A DNA stretch of 44,929 bases from Hydnum rufescens UP504 (Eukaryota; Basidiomycota; Agaricomycetes; Cantharellales; Hydnaceae): positions 186,418 to 231,346 of the forward strand of contig MU128996.1 in the NCBI GenBank assembly GCA_014904985.1. The letters run 5' to 3'. The notes beneath the pieces were generated by a model. It saw only the letters and a list, made by a program, of their open reading frames with translations. It searched no databases and had not been told where the DNA came from. The translations under genes and the position numbers were made by a program. Positions 10,290-20,397 of this stretch are shown in pieces (position 1 is the stretch's first letter; every line of letters starts with the position of its first letter).

Positions 10290-12001
10290 ATGAGTGCTGA
10301 TCTCAGTCTGTTCACCCTTCCTCTGGAAATACTTGTTCGGATTTTCGGACATCTCGAGGGATGCCAGATCGCCAGATGTGGTGCAGTGAGTCGTCGCCGG
10401 TTTACCCCTCTCTTCATCGGAATTTGGATTCCTTTAAGGTATGTTCCTACTTCAAGGATGTCATTCAAAGCTCGATCATACTCCAGTACTTGATCAAACT
10501 GGACATGTTCGGCTATATCGATGCTTTAGGATCCATGGATGCACCTCTGATTCCCGCTACGCGCCTAAATCAACTTGAAAGGCACGTCGAGGCCTGGAAC
10601 AATCTAGACTGGATGGAAACTCGCTTGTCTGCTCCACCTCATGATGTCCAGGACTTTGGCATAGTCTCTCAGGGAATCTTTGCAACATCCGATCGCAGTG
10701 GAGTGTACTGCATCCAGCTTCCACGTCCCATGCAAGGCATTCCGTTACGGACGTGGGTCCTGGGAGGTTTTGCATTCCCAATCACTCAAATTGAAATCGA
10801 TCCAAGCAATAATCTTCTTGTGGTACTGTCCAGGCAAGTACTTTTGCTGCTCGGGAATGGCTCTTCTGTTGAACTTGCGTTGAACTTGTAGGACGTTTCT
10901 CCGTCCGGATGTTCATAATGTCGCTCTCTACCTCCACACTCTTTCCGGTAATCATCCTCATCCAAGGGTCAGGAATCACATCCTTTTTCAATTCTTGCAG
11001 ACTCGGAGTACCCCATGACGAAGAGTAATATCCGCATTGTGGGTCATCTTCTGGGAGTCACGTTACGCTCCTGCCGTGAGTTAAGATTAGAAATATGGGA
11101 CTGGATGAGTGGCCAAAAAATCGCGGTATGTATGATCTGTTTCCTCCATTACTATCAGATATTTAGCGTTCTTTATTAACCTGTCCAGGTGTTAGTCATA
11201 AGAGCTGCAGGCGACTCCACTCTTGGCTTTTATGGTTTCGAATTTTTGAGTGCCTCGTCTATTGTGGTTGCGCGGCGAGGGGCCCTTGAAGTTTATCAGA
11301 TCCTGATGGAAACCCCTGGGGCTCCCCTCCTTCATACAATATTGTTTTACATGCCACGTTCCAGTCTTGATGAATATCATTCAACTGCTACGATCTCTGG
11401 GAACTCACGTTTGTCACACGGTGTTGGTCGAGAAAATCTCCTTTCGGACCGGGAGTTCTTCCCTTCTCCTTTCCTGTTGGCTGAGGACACTTCGTATCTT
11501 ACTGTCCGATGGTGGCTCGAGGGACCTTCTGTATTCAACCTGATGTTTAGGGCCAGATTCCATGTTCCTCTATCTTCTCTTTGTCGCTCTGCGACGTATG
11601 GAGACACCTTGGTGGTACCCTGGGAGGTCTGGTCAAAGGATGTGTATCTCCACTCTGACTCTGACTCAGACTCGGGAATGCCTTACGAGATGAGTGGTGG
11701 GCGATTCATACATGTCGACCATTCATATGAACGGAATTCGCGTTGCCGTGTGTCCCTTTTCGATCTCAATCGCTCTAGAGCTAGTGGGACATCCGCAGAT
11801 CCCTGGAAAGACTATGCACCACCTCATGTAATAAGATCGGATCGATTCAATGGTGAGATACAGATGGAACGCCTCCCAGCTGTCCCTCTGGTCTCTAGAT
11901 CTTTCAGCTTGGATGGTTCCCTCCTCACCCCACACATGATTTGTGATGATGAACACATAATACTTCGGGTGGTATGTTACATGCTCATTCCTCATTGGTG
12001 A
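10290..12001 (+). CDS. F-box domain protein F3
   Basis: Five exons join into one 494-codon frame: 10290-10385, 10439-10833, 10892-10947, 11001-11125 and 11189-12001. Exon 1 gives the F-box (about residues 8-32, LPLEILVRIFGHLEGCQIAR). F-box proteins of this kind usually act as substrate adaptors of SCF ubiquitin ligases through Skp1. Exon 2 continues with YLIKLDMFG and RLNQLERHVEAWNNLDW, a segment typical of mushroom F-box proteins. The later part has no domain I can name but keeps RLEIWDWMSGQ and a CDDEHIILRV end. The second intron uses a GC donor (AG/GCAAGT, 10834), forced by the frame. The third intron falls where relic F1 has continuous coding sequence. The gene converges on Hsp70-like gene B, 425 bp away. 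It is the only F-box copy here without an unavoidable lesion. An extended end is possible if a donor at 11971 joins the acidic frame at 12050-12219. Confidence 0.8.
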
Positions 12002-12049
12002 ACTGTTGTAGTAATCATGTCCTTAAACTCAAGTCACGACATCCTAAGA

Positions 12050-12219
12050 GGCCAGCTACAAATGAGAATGAGGGTGATGAAGATGGAGATGAAGATGACA
12101 ATGACAATGACAATGATCCATGGGATGAAAATGATGATGAGGATGAAGATGAAGATGACAATGGCAATGACAGTGATGATGTGGCTTATGTTGATGAATT
12201 GATCATATTAACCATGTAA
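12050..12219 (+). other. Acidic trinucleotide-rich tract, possible last exon of F3
   Basis: In one frame this encodes a run of Asp, Glu and Asn followed by DVAYVDELIILTM and a stop. A similar end, DDENEAYVDKLIVFTVW, occurs on the minus strand at 24265-24056, so the tail belongs to the F-box gene family rather than being chance repeat. It would join F3 through an intron starting at GTATGT (11971) and ending at an AG such as the one just before RPATNENEG. The other frame is rich in Met and Lys and is a shadow. Confidence 0.45.
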
Positions 12220-12425
12220 CGGCTGTAGGCACATTCATCAACTTAGCTGGTGAGTGCAGAGGAATCTACTGCATGAATGCTAACCGATCCATCCCCAACC
12301 TTGTCAGCTGGAGGGTCTCGGGTTGATGATTTGTCCACTGAAAATTAAATCCAATATTCATCCATTATACATTGTCACAGCACAAGATGGATGATAGATT
12401 CTAATCTACCATCCAAGAGTTATGG

Positions 12426-15403
12426 TCAACACCAAGGAACTATAATAAGACGAGGGGCACGAGAGCTACGAGGATGACAGGTGACACTTCCACATTTCAC
12501 CCCCTTGTAAAGGAGCACACATCGAATCTCTACACCACAATATAAAATGATATCAGTTCCGCTAGCATTTCAGCAGAGCCAAGAGATGATGATCCTACCT
12601 GCGCTACCCATCTCAAACCCAAGGACGAAATCTAGATGGCGAAAGTACACATCAATCGCTAAAAGCCCTCAACAATATTCACACTGACCAATGTAGAAAT
12701 TCCCAAACGGCGAGGCCTCCACTTGTTCCCAGAAACTTGGGTACGTCCCTAGGTCAACGCGACAACGGCACAATTCCTCACCTTCCTCTTCATCGAAGTA
12801 CCACCTAGTCTGTTCGCCATTCGAGGTGTAAAGCATCAGTTCGAACATACGATCTGAACAATTGAGAGGGGTGGGCCAGAGTTATTCGATAGGAATGTTG
12901 CACAATGAACTCAAGAGACGCATACCATATCGCAAGGTGCAAAGTTTACACAGTCGGAGCTCACTCCTACCCCCTTTCACGATACTGGCCCCTCTCTTGA
13001 CTATGTATTCCACCCTAGAAAATCAAACACAGCTCAGAACTCCAAGCACCAAACATAAGGAGCGATTGTGGTCTACCTGTGCTCGCAGAGTGACCCGCCT
13101 GCAACACTCGTGATGTAGACCGGTCTCACCATTCTGTCCTCCCGCTCAGCAGGTAATGCAACGTGCCTGAACACGTTCTGTGGGTGAATCACAGAGGAGA
13201 CGAGGGAGCTAACACCGAATCGAGCTCCGCCGTGGCATGATGCGAGGTCTCCATTGGCTGGACGAATAACGGATACAAGACTGGAGCCGAATTGGTCCTG
13301 TAAGAAAAAGATGGATTAATCCCCCTGAGAAATGGAGATGGAAGTGAATGTGACCAATGGTTATGCGTTGAAACAAGTACTCATTCGCAGAGAACCCGCC
13401 AACAAGAAGCAGTGCGTCTAGGCATACTTTGGAAGCCTCCACATGCGTCGCAATAGAATGAAGGACCTGAATAGAACAGAAAATGATATCTATATGATGT
13501 TTCCAAATGAGAAAGAAAGAGCACTCGCTTGTTCAACAATAGGATCAAACACCTCGTGGCGGAGAACGTCCCCGGGGATGACTAATTCACCATGGTCGAG
13601 CCCAACCGCAGGATCATCTAGAAATGACATTCGCTTAATCCGAGTACCAGCAGAAGGCAATGCAACTTACGCAAATCCTCAACATGAAGGCATTTGAATC
13701 GAAACAGTTTTGTGTCGTCCTCGGCGCCTTGATACTCCAACTTCTCCGATTGCGAAAATGAGCGCACGAAGTGCGCTAGGCTCGCTTCGTCCAGATGCAC
13801 TGGGTGAGCAGCGAGACGCTTCTGTACAAGCTCGCGAAAACGCAAGTCTAAAAATAGAGATCCGCAATAGCACCCAGAGCGCGGAGCGGCCTCCACCATC
13901 TTAGGGGCTCCCAAACCTCCCAAGACGTTGTATGTAGCCAGGTCCTAAAGGGTTTTGCATAAGGATGTGTTGAGAGCCAAATATTCGAGAACGTACAACG
14001 GTAGCTCCACCGGCGTCACATATCGTGAGACCCCCTCGTCGCCCTCGCTCGAATCTGAAGGCTGGTGAAAGGACAGAATGAATTACGGAAACTTCCGTCT
14101 CTCTATCAACCCAAAGAAGCGCATGAACAGCGTATCTGAGCTGGCAAAGAAGCTATCGTATGGAATAATGTGAAGCCACTCTTGCCAATAGATGTCTTCA
14201 AATTCAGAATCTTGAACAACTAGGCCTCTATGTACAGAAAGCATCAGACAAGCACATGATCGATAGGTGGATTATAGCGACGCTTTAATGGCAGCCTCCC
14301 GAAGAAGCAAAGATGCGTGCAGACCCCATGATGAGGGAGCAGCTGTAATAGAGGGTTAGATAAGAGGTGAAGTGAAGGAAGCAATAATTGTAACATACTT
14401 AGGTATACCTCGGCATGGCCTGGTGATGGTTAAAATTCAGCTCTCGAAAACAGGAGCGCACATAACGCACTTAATGAACACAAGGCATTTTCTAGATGAA
14501 TCTGATTCTTCGTGTGCTAAGATGGGAATTGGGTGAGGAAAGTGTGTATGTTTTTGAATGATTTGCCCGCACCATCCATATGCAAGACAGATAATCTGCC
14601 ACCAAATCCACAACATTTTTAGGGGGCTAAAATGAGGTGAATAACAAGTGTTGAAGGAGATGTGTAATGCGAACTCCACCTGGAAGAATCTCGACTCAAT
14701 GACGGTGCTCGGTGCTGAGCTCGGATCTAACCACAACTTGAACCTACGCATTGAATTCAATTTCGCGTCTTCACCTGACATTAGAGGAACTAAGAAATGG
14801 CTTACCATTCACACCGTACCCAGCCTTTCTTCAAAGTCATATCTGTTGCCTCAAGACCCCAAGCACAGATGTCGCCCAGGGTATCGTAGACAAGGCATGT
14901 AGGAATCGTGGAACAGGAATGGCTGGATCCCGGCCATGCAAGTATCTGGCGGACTTCTCCAGGGCTAGATATCGCATACGAAACACCTGAATGTGTAGCG
15001 CCAAAGTCGATGGAAACGAACATCTTGGGGAATCGAGATGGTGGATTCTCTGCGAACACATCTGATGGAGTCCCGCTGGTTGCTGGAGGCAGTTGGCGGG
15101 TGAAGATCTGCAGCGTGCCCAGTGATTACTGAGCAGAACCTGTGGTATTGGACTCTGGGACTGACTGTACAATGCGCTGGGTGCGAACGCAGATCCCTTG
15201 ACGAGAGCGATTTCATTTGGCTGCTGCAGAACATTCATTTCGCAATCTGCATCATGAACCCAAGGTTCCGGCACGTTGAGCATGTCCATGGCGGTCATCG
15301 GGGTCGTTGGGGTTTGGCGGGAATGTCTTTCCAATCCCAAATGCATTGAAGCAACACATTGACCGTCGAACGATGCATCGATACGTGAACAAGAGCAGCC
15401 CAT
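12426..15403 (-). pseudogene. Hsp70-like (HSPA12-type) ATPase-domain gene B
   Basis: It starts MGCSCSRIDAS, fitting N-myristoylation plus palmitoylation. Then come VSIDFGATHSGVSYAIS, PTCLVYDTLGDICAWGLEA, WFKLWLDPSSAPS, PPKNVVDLVADYLSC, DAGGATVDLATYNVLGG, APRSGCYCGSLFLDL, RLAAHPVHLDEASLAHFVRS, HDPAVGLDHGELVIPGDVL, LLLVGGFSANEYLFQRI and a TDIILYCGVEIRCVLLY tail. The nucleotide-binding motifs are complete, with D in the phosphate-2 loop. An intron at 13528 has a GC donor (GCGAGT). Two problems suggest decay. The first intron cannot be placed so that MGCSCS and the IDFGA segment share a frame, and the donor after FQRIT is changed (ATTGGT where B' has GTTGGT). A TGA near the C-terminus is shared with B' and may lie in an intron. 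It converges on F3. Confidence 0.7.
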
Positions 15404-15499
15404 GTTGTAGAAGGGGACATAGCAAGGGGGGAGACGCCCTCAAGCTAGTTATAGTTTCATGTGCATTCCCATTTCTGGCAACCATTTTCCCTCCCAATT

Positions 15500-17263
15500 C
15501 ATTTTAGGGGGCACTGACCGAACTCGTCTAACCAGGGAACATCATGCCGTTAAGGTGTATGATAGGGCTTAGATCCGCACGGTTGGATGCCGCTCTATAC
15601 AATTGAGGGCATTGTGATCAAAGTCATGCAAAAATGAACCCCGACCCGAGATTATGAAAGCGGCCATACTAAAAAAGGTATGGGTTGGGTGTCCCAGCTT
15701 TAACACAGATGCCTATTCAGGGAGTTACCCTGGGTATTCTGCATACGGATCGCACAGCCCGATTGTTGGCATTGGCAACTGTATCACCATCAGAGTCATG
15801 TGTGTCGCTGGGGAATATCTGCCTTGCCCCCTTGCGACTGCCTCCAGGTATTGCGCTCTCCAGACTGGTGCATGACAGGATGTTAATCGCCGAACCTGAA
15901 CAAGTCTGTAGCATTTAGGATTGACTTGCTGTGGCCGAGTTTGAGTATCTTGCTGGTGCGGCCCACCTCCATGAGGCTGGGCCAATTAGCTGCACCTCTC
16001 ATCCCACGTGTGCTTCAAGGTGAAATTGTCCCCTACACCCCCCTTAGACACCATACCTTACTGAACTGATGGCAAACGACCCCCCATACAGGTCACAAGA
16101 TTCTTCATGAATGGCATTGTTTACGTTACTCCCTCTATGACGCAAATTGTCTGGTAGCTGTAGTGGCCCACCTGCTTCAGACGTAGGTATATTGCAAGAC
16201 CTGCATGTATGCCAAGGCACAAGGTAAATCTTCCAAGAGCCGAGGGCGACGTTGGTGCGGATTAAACCCTCTTTCCTTTATTATTGGCCATGTAAGGAAT
16301 ACCGGGGAAAGGTCTGGTATAGGTAGGGACTCGGATCCTGGGCCTCGCATCCGGAATTTAGATCTTGAGTGATGTTGACAAACGTTCGGCGCCGATATGG
16401 ATCCTTCAACACTGCATTCAGAGGGCAGAACTTTGTTTTTTCCGTTGGCCTTGTAAAAATGCTGGACGACCTGCAGTGGCTGCCCCCGCCCTCATTAGTG
16501 CGAACCGATTGGCCACAGTAAGTATCCTGCTTCTTGGGCATGTGGGATGTAATTTAGTGAAACTTCCTTGGGTGGGCCTATATTCCTCATTCTCGGTTGT
16601 TGTAGGGGCAATTATGCACAAAGGGGCAATTGGCACAGCCATCGTCGATTTCTTGGGATTTTTCATGTATCTACCACACTCACCCCAAGAATCGGACGCT
16701 GTTTTCGAACCTAGAATGGCCACCAGCGGGAAATTTCGCCACTTTGAGGTATATTTCCATCAGGAAAATCCACTTTGCTTCCGAAGGCTTCAAAGGCTTC
16801 AGAAGTCTTCTGAAGCCTTCAGAAGCCTTCAGAAGACTTCTGAAGCCTTCAGAAGCAAAGTCTTTTTCCTGATGTCCATTGAGAGAGAGCACCCTAAATA
16901 AGGTTCTCTATGTCCAGGTTGTCAATTTGACTATCGTGGGTTCCTAACTGCTGGGCCATTAACGCGGATAGCTGTCGAAAGCTCTCCATTGCTTTAGCCT
17001 AATGCATTACAGGGGGGGGGATTGCTCATTTATTAGCTTGGATCTGCATTAGAATTTCCTTCCCATACTGGAAACATATAGGGACGAAAGTTAAACCGCA
17101 TCATGCTGTCAAGTGTGCCCAGTGCTGAGCCTGTCAACTGGAAGTGAGGAGTATGTACGTGACGATTTCGAAAGAATGCTGTTATACAGGACCTATTCAG
17201 ATGAAAGAGCCATAAGATACTGCTGCAACGAAAATCGGATGAGCGGAAACATAATGTAAGAGA
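15500..17263. other. Spacer upstream of genes B and C, duplicated at about 37900-40590
   Basis: The spacer is conserved in unit II apart from insertions. The two copies share open frames on both strands. One minus-strand frame (16723-16418, and part of 40074-39484) encodes MAVPIAPLCIIAPTTTENEE and HPTC(P/Q)RSRILTV in both units. The opposite strand of the same DNA encodes a hydrophobic MHKGAIGTAI-containing frame. I recognise neither, and frames change downstream in one copy or the other, so I do not call a gene. A frame at 15685-15918 and 39000-39227 sharing LSRLVHDRMLIA is equally unrecognised. Confidence 0.45.
16758..16874. mobile_element. 117-bp foldback MITE, private to unit I
   Basis: It starts CATCAGGAAAA and ends TTTTTCCTGATG, so the termini are inverted repeats. 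Inside are several GAAGGCTTC and CAGAAGTCTTCTGAAG blocks that are themselves palindromic. At the equivalent place in unit II (about 40210) the DNA runs straight from ATTTCCATT to GGGAGAGAG, the empty site. Removing the element leaves only about 2 extra bases, so the target duplication is very short or eroded. Confidence 0.75.
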
Positions 17264-17272
17264 TATATAAAG
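17264..17272 (+). promoter_or_regulatory. Conserved TATA box before a short open frame
   Basis: TATATAAAG is identical in unit II (40592-40600). It lies 44 bp upstream of an ATG at 17316 that opens a 73-codon frame ending at 17537 and containing GRGDMPWDTSGF. In unit II that frame has a stop in place of the Trp, so the transcript may be non-coding or a leader for gene C, whose ATG is about 370 bp downstream. Confidence 0.35.
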
Positions 17273-17642
17273 GAGTGACCCCTACTCGGTTTCAGACCAG
17301 GAAATCTAACCAGACATGCTACACAATTTCGAAGCTTCTGGGTTGCTCCAGGGGCTCCAGACCATTGCTTCACAATTTTCCGGAGCATCCGGAAGGGGTG
17401 ATATGCCCTGGGACACGTCCGGTTTTCCTGCTGAGGCAACCAGCTGCCCTGGTGTGTTTGGATTATACTGTGGAGGGGAATACCAAGGAAGGATATACCT
17501 GGCAATTAATTTAAAAAAAATCCACAGTCATGATTAGAGTTGGTAGCTGCAAAGCTCGGGCGGTGGGGGACAAGGAAAGCAACCCTAGCGGAAGCGGTGG
17601 CATCGGTCCTCCACGGGCTCGAATTATCTCCCATGCCACATT

Positions 17643-19528
17643 ATGGGCTGCTCATACTCACACATCGACGCCTCTTCTGACAAAGACCGTGTTACACAGT
17701 GCCGCACAGATTGGAGAAGCATTCCCACCAAAACCCAACGGTCTCAATGAGGATGCCCAATGGGCCGCAATCTGTTATCTGCCATGCATATTATGAACGA
17801 GGGTTCAATGGCAGCCGAACAAAGCCATTCTCATCGAGGGGCCCATTAGCATACCCAGTGTGTTGTACAGGGAGTCCTAATCACACCCGCATGCTTAGAG
17901 AGCCGGAAGCTTCCGTAATTCGTACCGTCTTTTCCGGCATGTTCAAATTCCAGTGGGAGGGCGTCACGATATCGATGCCGGTGGAGCCACTCGAGTATTT
18001 GCTTCTGCCACGTCCTTATCTAAGGCACTTTAGGACTTGGCTACATACAATGTCCTGCGAGCTTCAGGAGCCCCTAAACTCGCAGAGGCCGCTCCACGCT
18101 CTGGATCCTACTCCGGATCTTTATTTTTAGACTTGCATTTTGCCAGCTCATGCAGGAACGTCTCGCTGCTCACCCGGTACATCTGGATGAAGCGAGCCTA
18201 GCGCACTTCATGCGGTCGTTTTTGCAATCAGAGAAGTTGGATTACAAAGGTGCTGAGGACAACATCAAGCTGTTTCAATTCAGATGCCTTCATGATGAAT
18301 ATTTGGGTGAGCACCTGTGTCCTTCGCTGGTGTTCGCATTAAGCGAATGCTGCTCTATATCATCCTGCTGATAGGCTCAACCATGGTGAATTAGTCATCT
18401 TCGGAGACGTTCTCCGTCGCGTGTTTGATCCTGCTGTTGAACAAGTGAGTGCCCTTCCTTTCTCATTGGAAAAGACCATCATAGAGATATCTTTTTCTGT
18501 TCCACCCAGGTCTTTCGTTCTATTGTGGCTCAGATGCAGGCTTCGAAAGTATGCCTAGACATATTGCTTCTTGTCGGCGGTTTCTCCACGAACGAGTATC
18601 TCTTTCAACGCATAACTGTTGGTCACATCCCCTGTCGCCTCCATTTCTCCGATCACTACTCATCATTTTTATAGCAACGATTCAGATTCAGTATCGTATT
18701 GGATCCATGCAGCTGACAGAGGCATAGCATCATGTCACGGTGGAGTTCCCTTTGACGTTGGTTCCCCCATCTCCTCTGTAATTCAACCGCAGAATGTGTT
18801 CAGGTGCATTGCGCTGCCCACTGAACTGGAAGACACAACAATGAGACCGGCCTACATCACGAGCGTTGTAGGCAGTTCATTCTGTGAGCACAGGTAAGTT
18901 GCGATAGGCCTTTGGTCCGATGCTTGGAATTCTGAATTGTGTTTTGATTATCTAGGGTGGAATACATTGTAAGGAGTGGGAGTAGTGTCATGAAGGGAAG
19001 TAAGAACGAGCTCCGAGTGTGCAAACTTTGTTCGTCGTGATATGGTATGTATCTCTGTGCTCGATGTGGAGCATTCCTATCGAGTGATTGTGGCTCACCA
19101 CTGTCAATTATTCAGATTGTACCCTCGACATAGTGCTTTATGCCTTGAATGTTGAGGAAAGCAAACAGTCCTTCGATGGGGAAGAAGATGAGGAATTGTG
19201 CCGTTCTCGTATTGACCTTGAGATGTATCCTAGTGTCCTGGAGCAAGCGGAGGCCTCACCATTTGGGAACTTCTATGTTGGTAGGTGTGAATATCATTGA
19301 GTGCTGTTGTGGCGATCAACATGTATCACCAGCGTAGATTTCGTCCTTGGGTTTGAGATGGACACTGTGGGTGAGATTATCATAGCTTGCCTCTCCTAAA
19401 ATGCTAGCGGAATTGATGTCATTTTTAATTGGGGCATAGAGATTTGATGTGTGCTCCTTTACAAGGGGATGAAGTGTGGAAGCGTCACCTGTCATCCTCG
19501 CTGCCGCCATCTTTCCCCTCCTCTTTAA
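17643..19528 (+). pseudogene. Hsp70-like gene C, internal deletion removes the first half of the ATPase domain
   Basis: The start MGCSYSHIDAS matches the family, but the frame is soon shifted. At about 17875 the sequence jumps from the VLYRES segment of exon 1 to REPEASVIRTVFSG, skipping the IDFG motif and everything up to the region before the phosphate-2 loop. That loop is itself damaged by a missing base, and the following intron has lost its donor. Downstream, RLAAHPVHLDEASLAHFMRS, LLLVGGFSTNEYLFQRI and the C-terminal NWGIEIRCVLLYKG tail are recognisable, and the acceptor before the DPAVG exon is destroyed. C' (41206-43085) has the same deletion, so C was already broken before the block duplicated. 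Confidence 0.8.
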
Positions 19529-20346
19529 TACACCTCTTTGGTGTTGACCATAATTCTTGGATGGTTAGACGTAATGGATCGATTCCTCACTATGTCTCAA
19601 GCCCGTATCTGTGAACCCGAGAATTCGTTGAGATTGTGCCGAAGGAAAATAAATCTCAGAACCAACCGACGAAGCAATCGATGTTTTGACGGACACAGTC
19701 TTCATTTCCCCCTCCTCCTCCGAAGCAGCATCGAAGGTGTACACTGGTGTTTATCATAACCCATATATATCTAAATCTGCCCTCCCGCAAAACAGTCACC
19801 AAACGGAGATCTAGAGGTTGGCGGAGCTGTTACGGATAGAATAACACTCGGCCTCGTCTCCACCGGAGCACAGGGTCTGTCGGCGTTAGTAGTGGTCGTG
19901 GTCTTTGAATAAGAAGTAATTATGGCGTGCTGGAGTAAAATTACATTACGGCAGTGGTGAAGACTCCTGGATGCTCCCTTTGGGTGGCCCAGAAATCACG
20001 CGCGAATGTTCAATTTAATTCTGGGGCGCTTGAGCACCTAAAGGCTGTGAGAGAATACCTAATTTATATCCCGGCAGTACCTCCTTATGGTTTGTTTATG
20101 CTTGTTGGTGGGCGGAAACTTACCATAAGCCATGGCGGAGTCTGAACCGGACTTTGAAATGATTGCCTCAGTCTCTGCAGTACAGCAAACAACACCAAAC
20201 ATCAGTGCTGTTACGTAGGAGACTGAGTAGGGAGTCTGGTGCCACCGCTAGGTTTCCTATTAGTCATCGTAATATGTTCCTGACAACGGATGCAAACGAC
20301 TAGCGAAGTTTGAATTGTGACGGTTACAATCCTCGCCCTATGAAAG
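19529..20346. other. Spacer between genes C and D
   Basis: No gene is recognised. It is conserved with 43086-43739 except for about 150 bp at 20080-20235 that unit II lacks. That extra piece contains the inverted pair CTTATGGT and ACCATAAG and may be a small insertion. The first part is the Hsp70-like 3' flank also seen after D. Confidence 0.5.
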
Positions 20347-20352
20347 TATAAG
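20347..20352 (+). promoter_or_regulatory. TATA-like box of gene D
   Basis: TATAAG followed by TACCGCAAGGATG lies 46 bp before the gene D start codon. The same motif and spacing occur before D' (43740-43745). Confidence 0.45.
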
Positions 20353-20397
20353 TACCGCAAGGATGCCACCCCCATTGTGGTGTCCCCCTTCCACGAC

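Noticed and set aside
12017..12202. Met/Lys-rich 61-codon frame
   Set aside because: It is the shifted reading of the GAT/GAA repeat; the acidic frame is the one shared with the locus at 24265-24056.
13710..13904. Plus-strand frames antisense to genes B and B' (also 34529-34723)
   Set aside because: They mirror the strongly conserved RLAAHPVHLDEASLAHF exon on the other strand and change more than that frame between copies.
14837..15403. 188-codon continuous frame at the start of gene B as the full protein
   Set aside because: The frame leaves the IDFGATHSGVSY segment, which lies in another frame 3' of it, so the second half is a shadow of the real coding frame.
16365..16901. 178-codon plus-strand frame as a gene
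   Set aside because: Its last third is the foldback MITE at 16758-16874, and the unit II copy lacks that end; the hydrophobic part alone shows no known domain.
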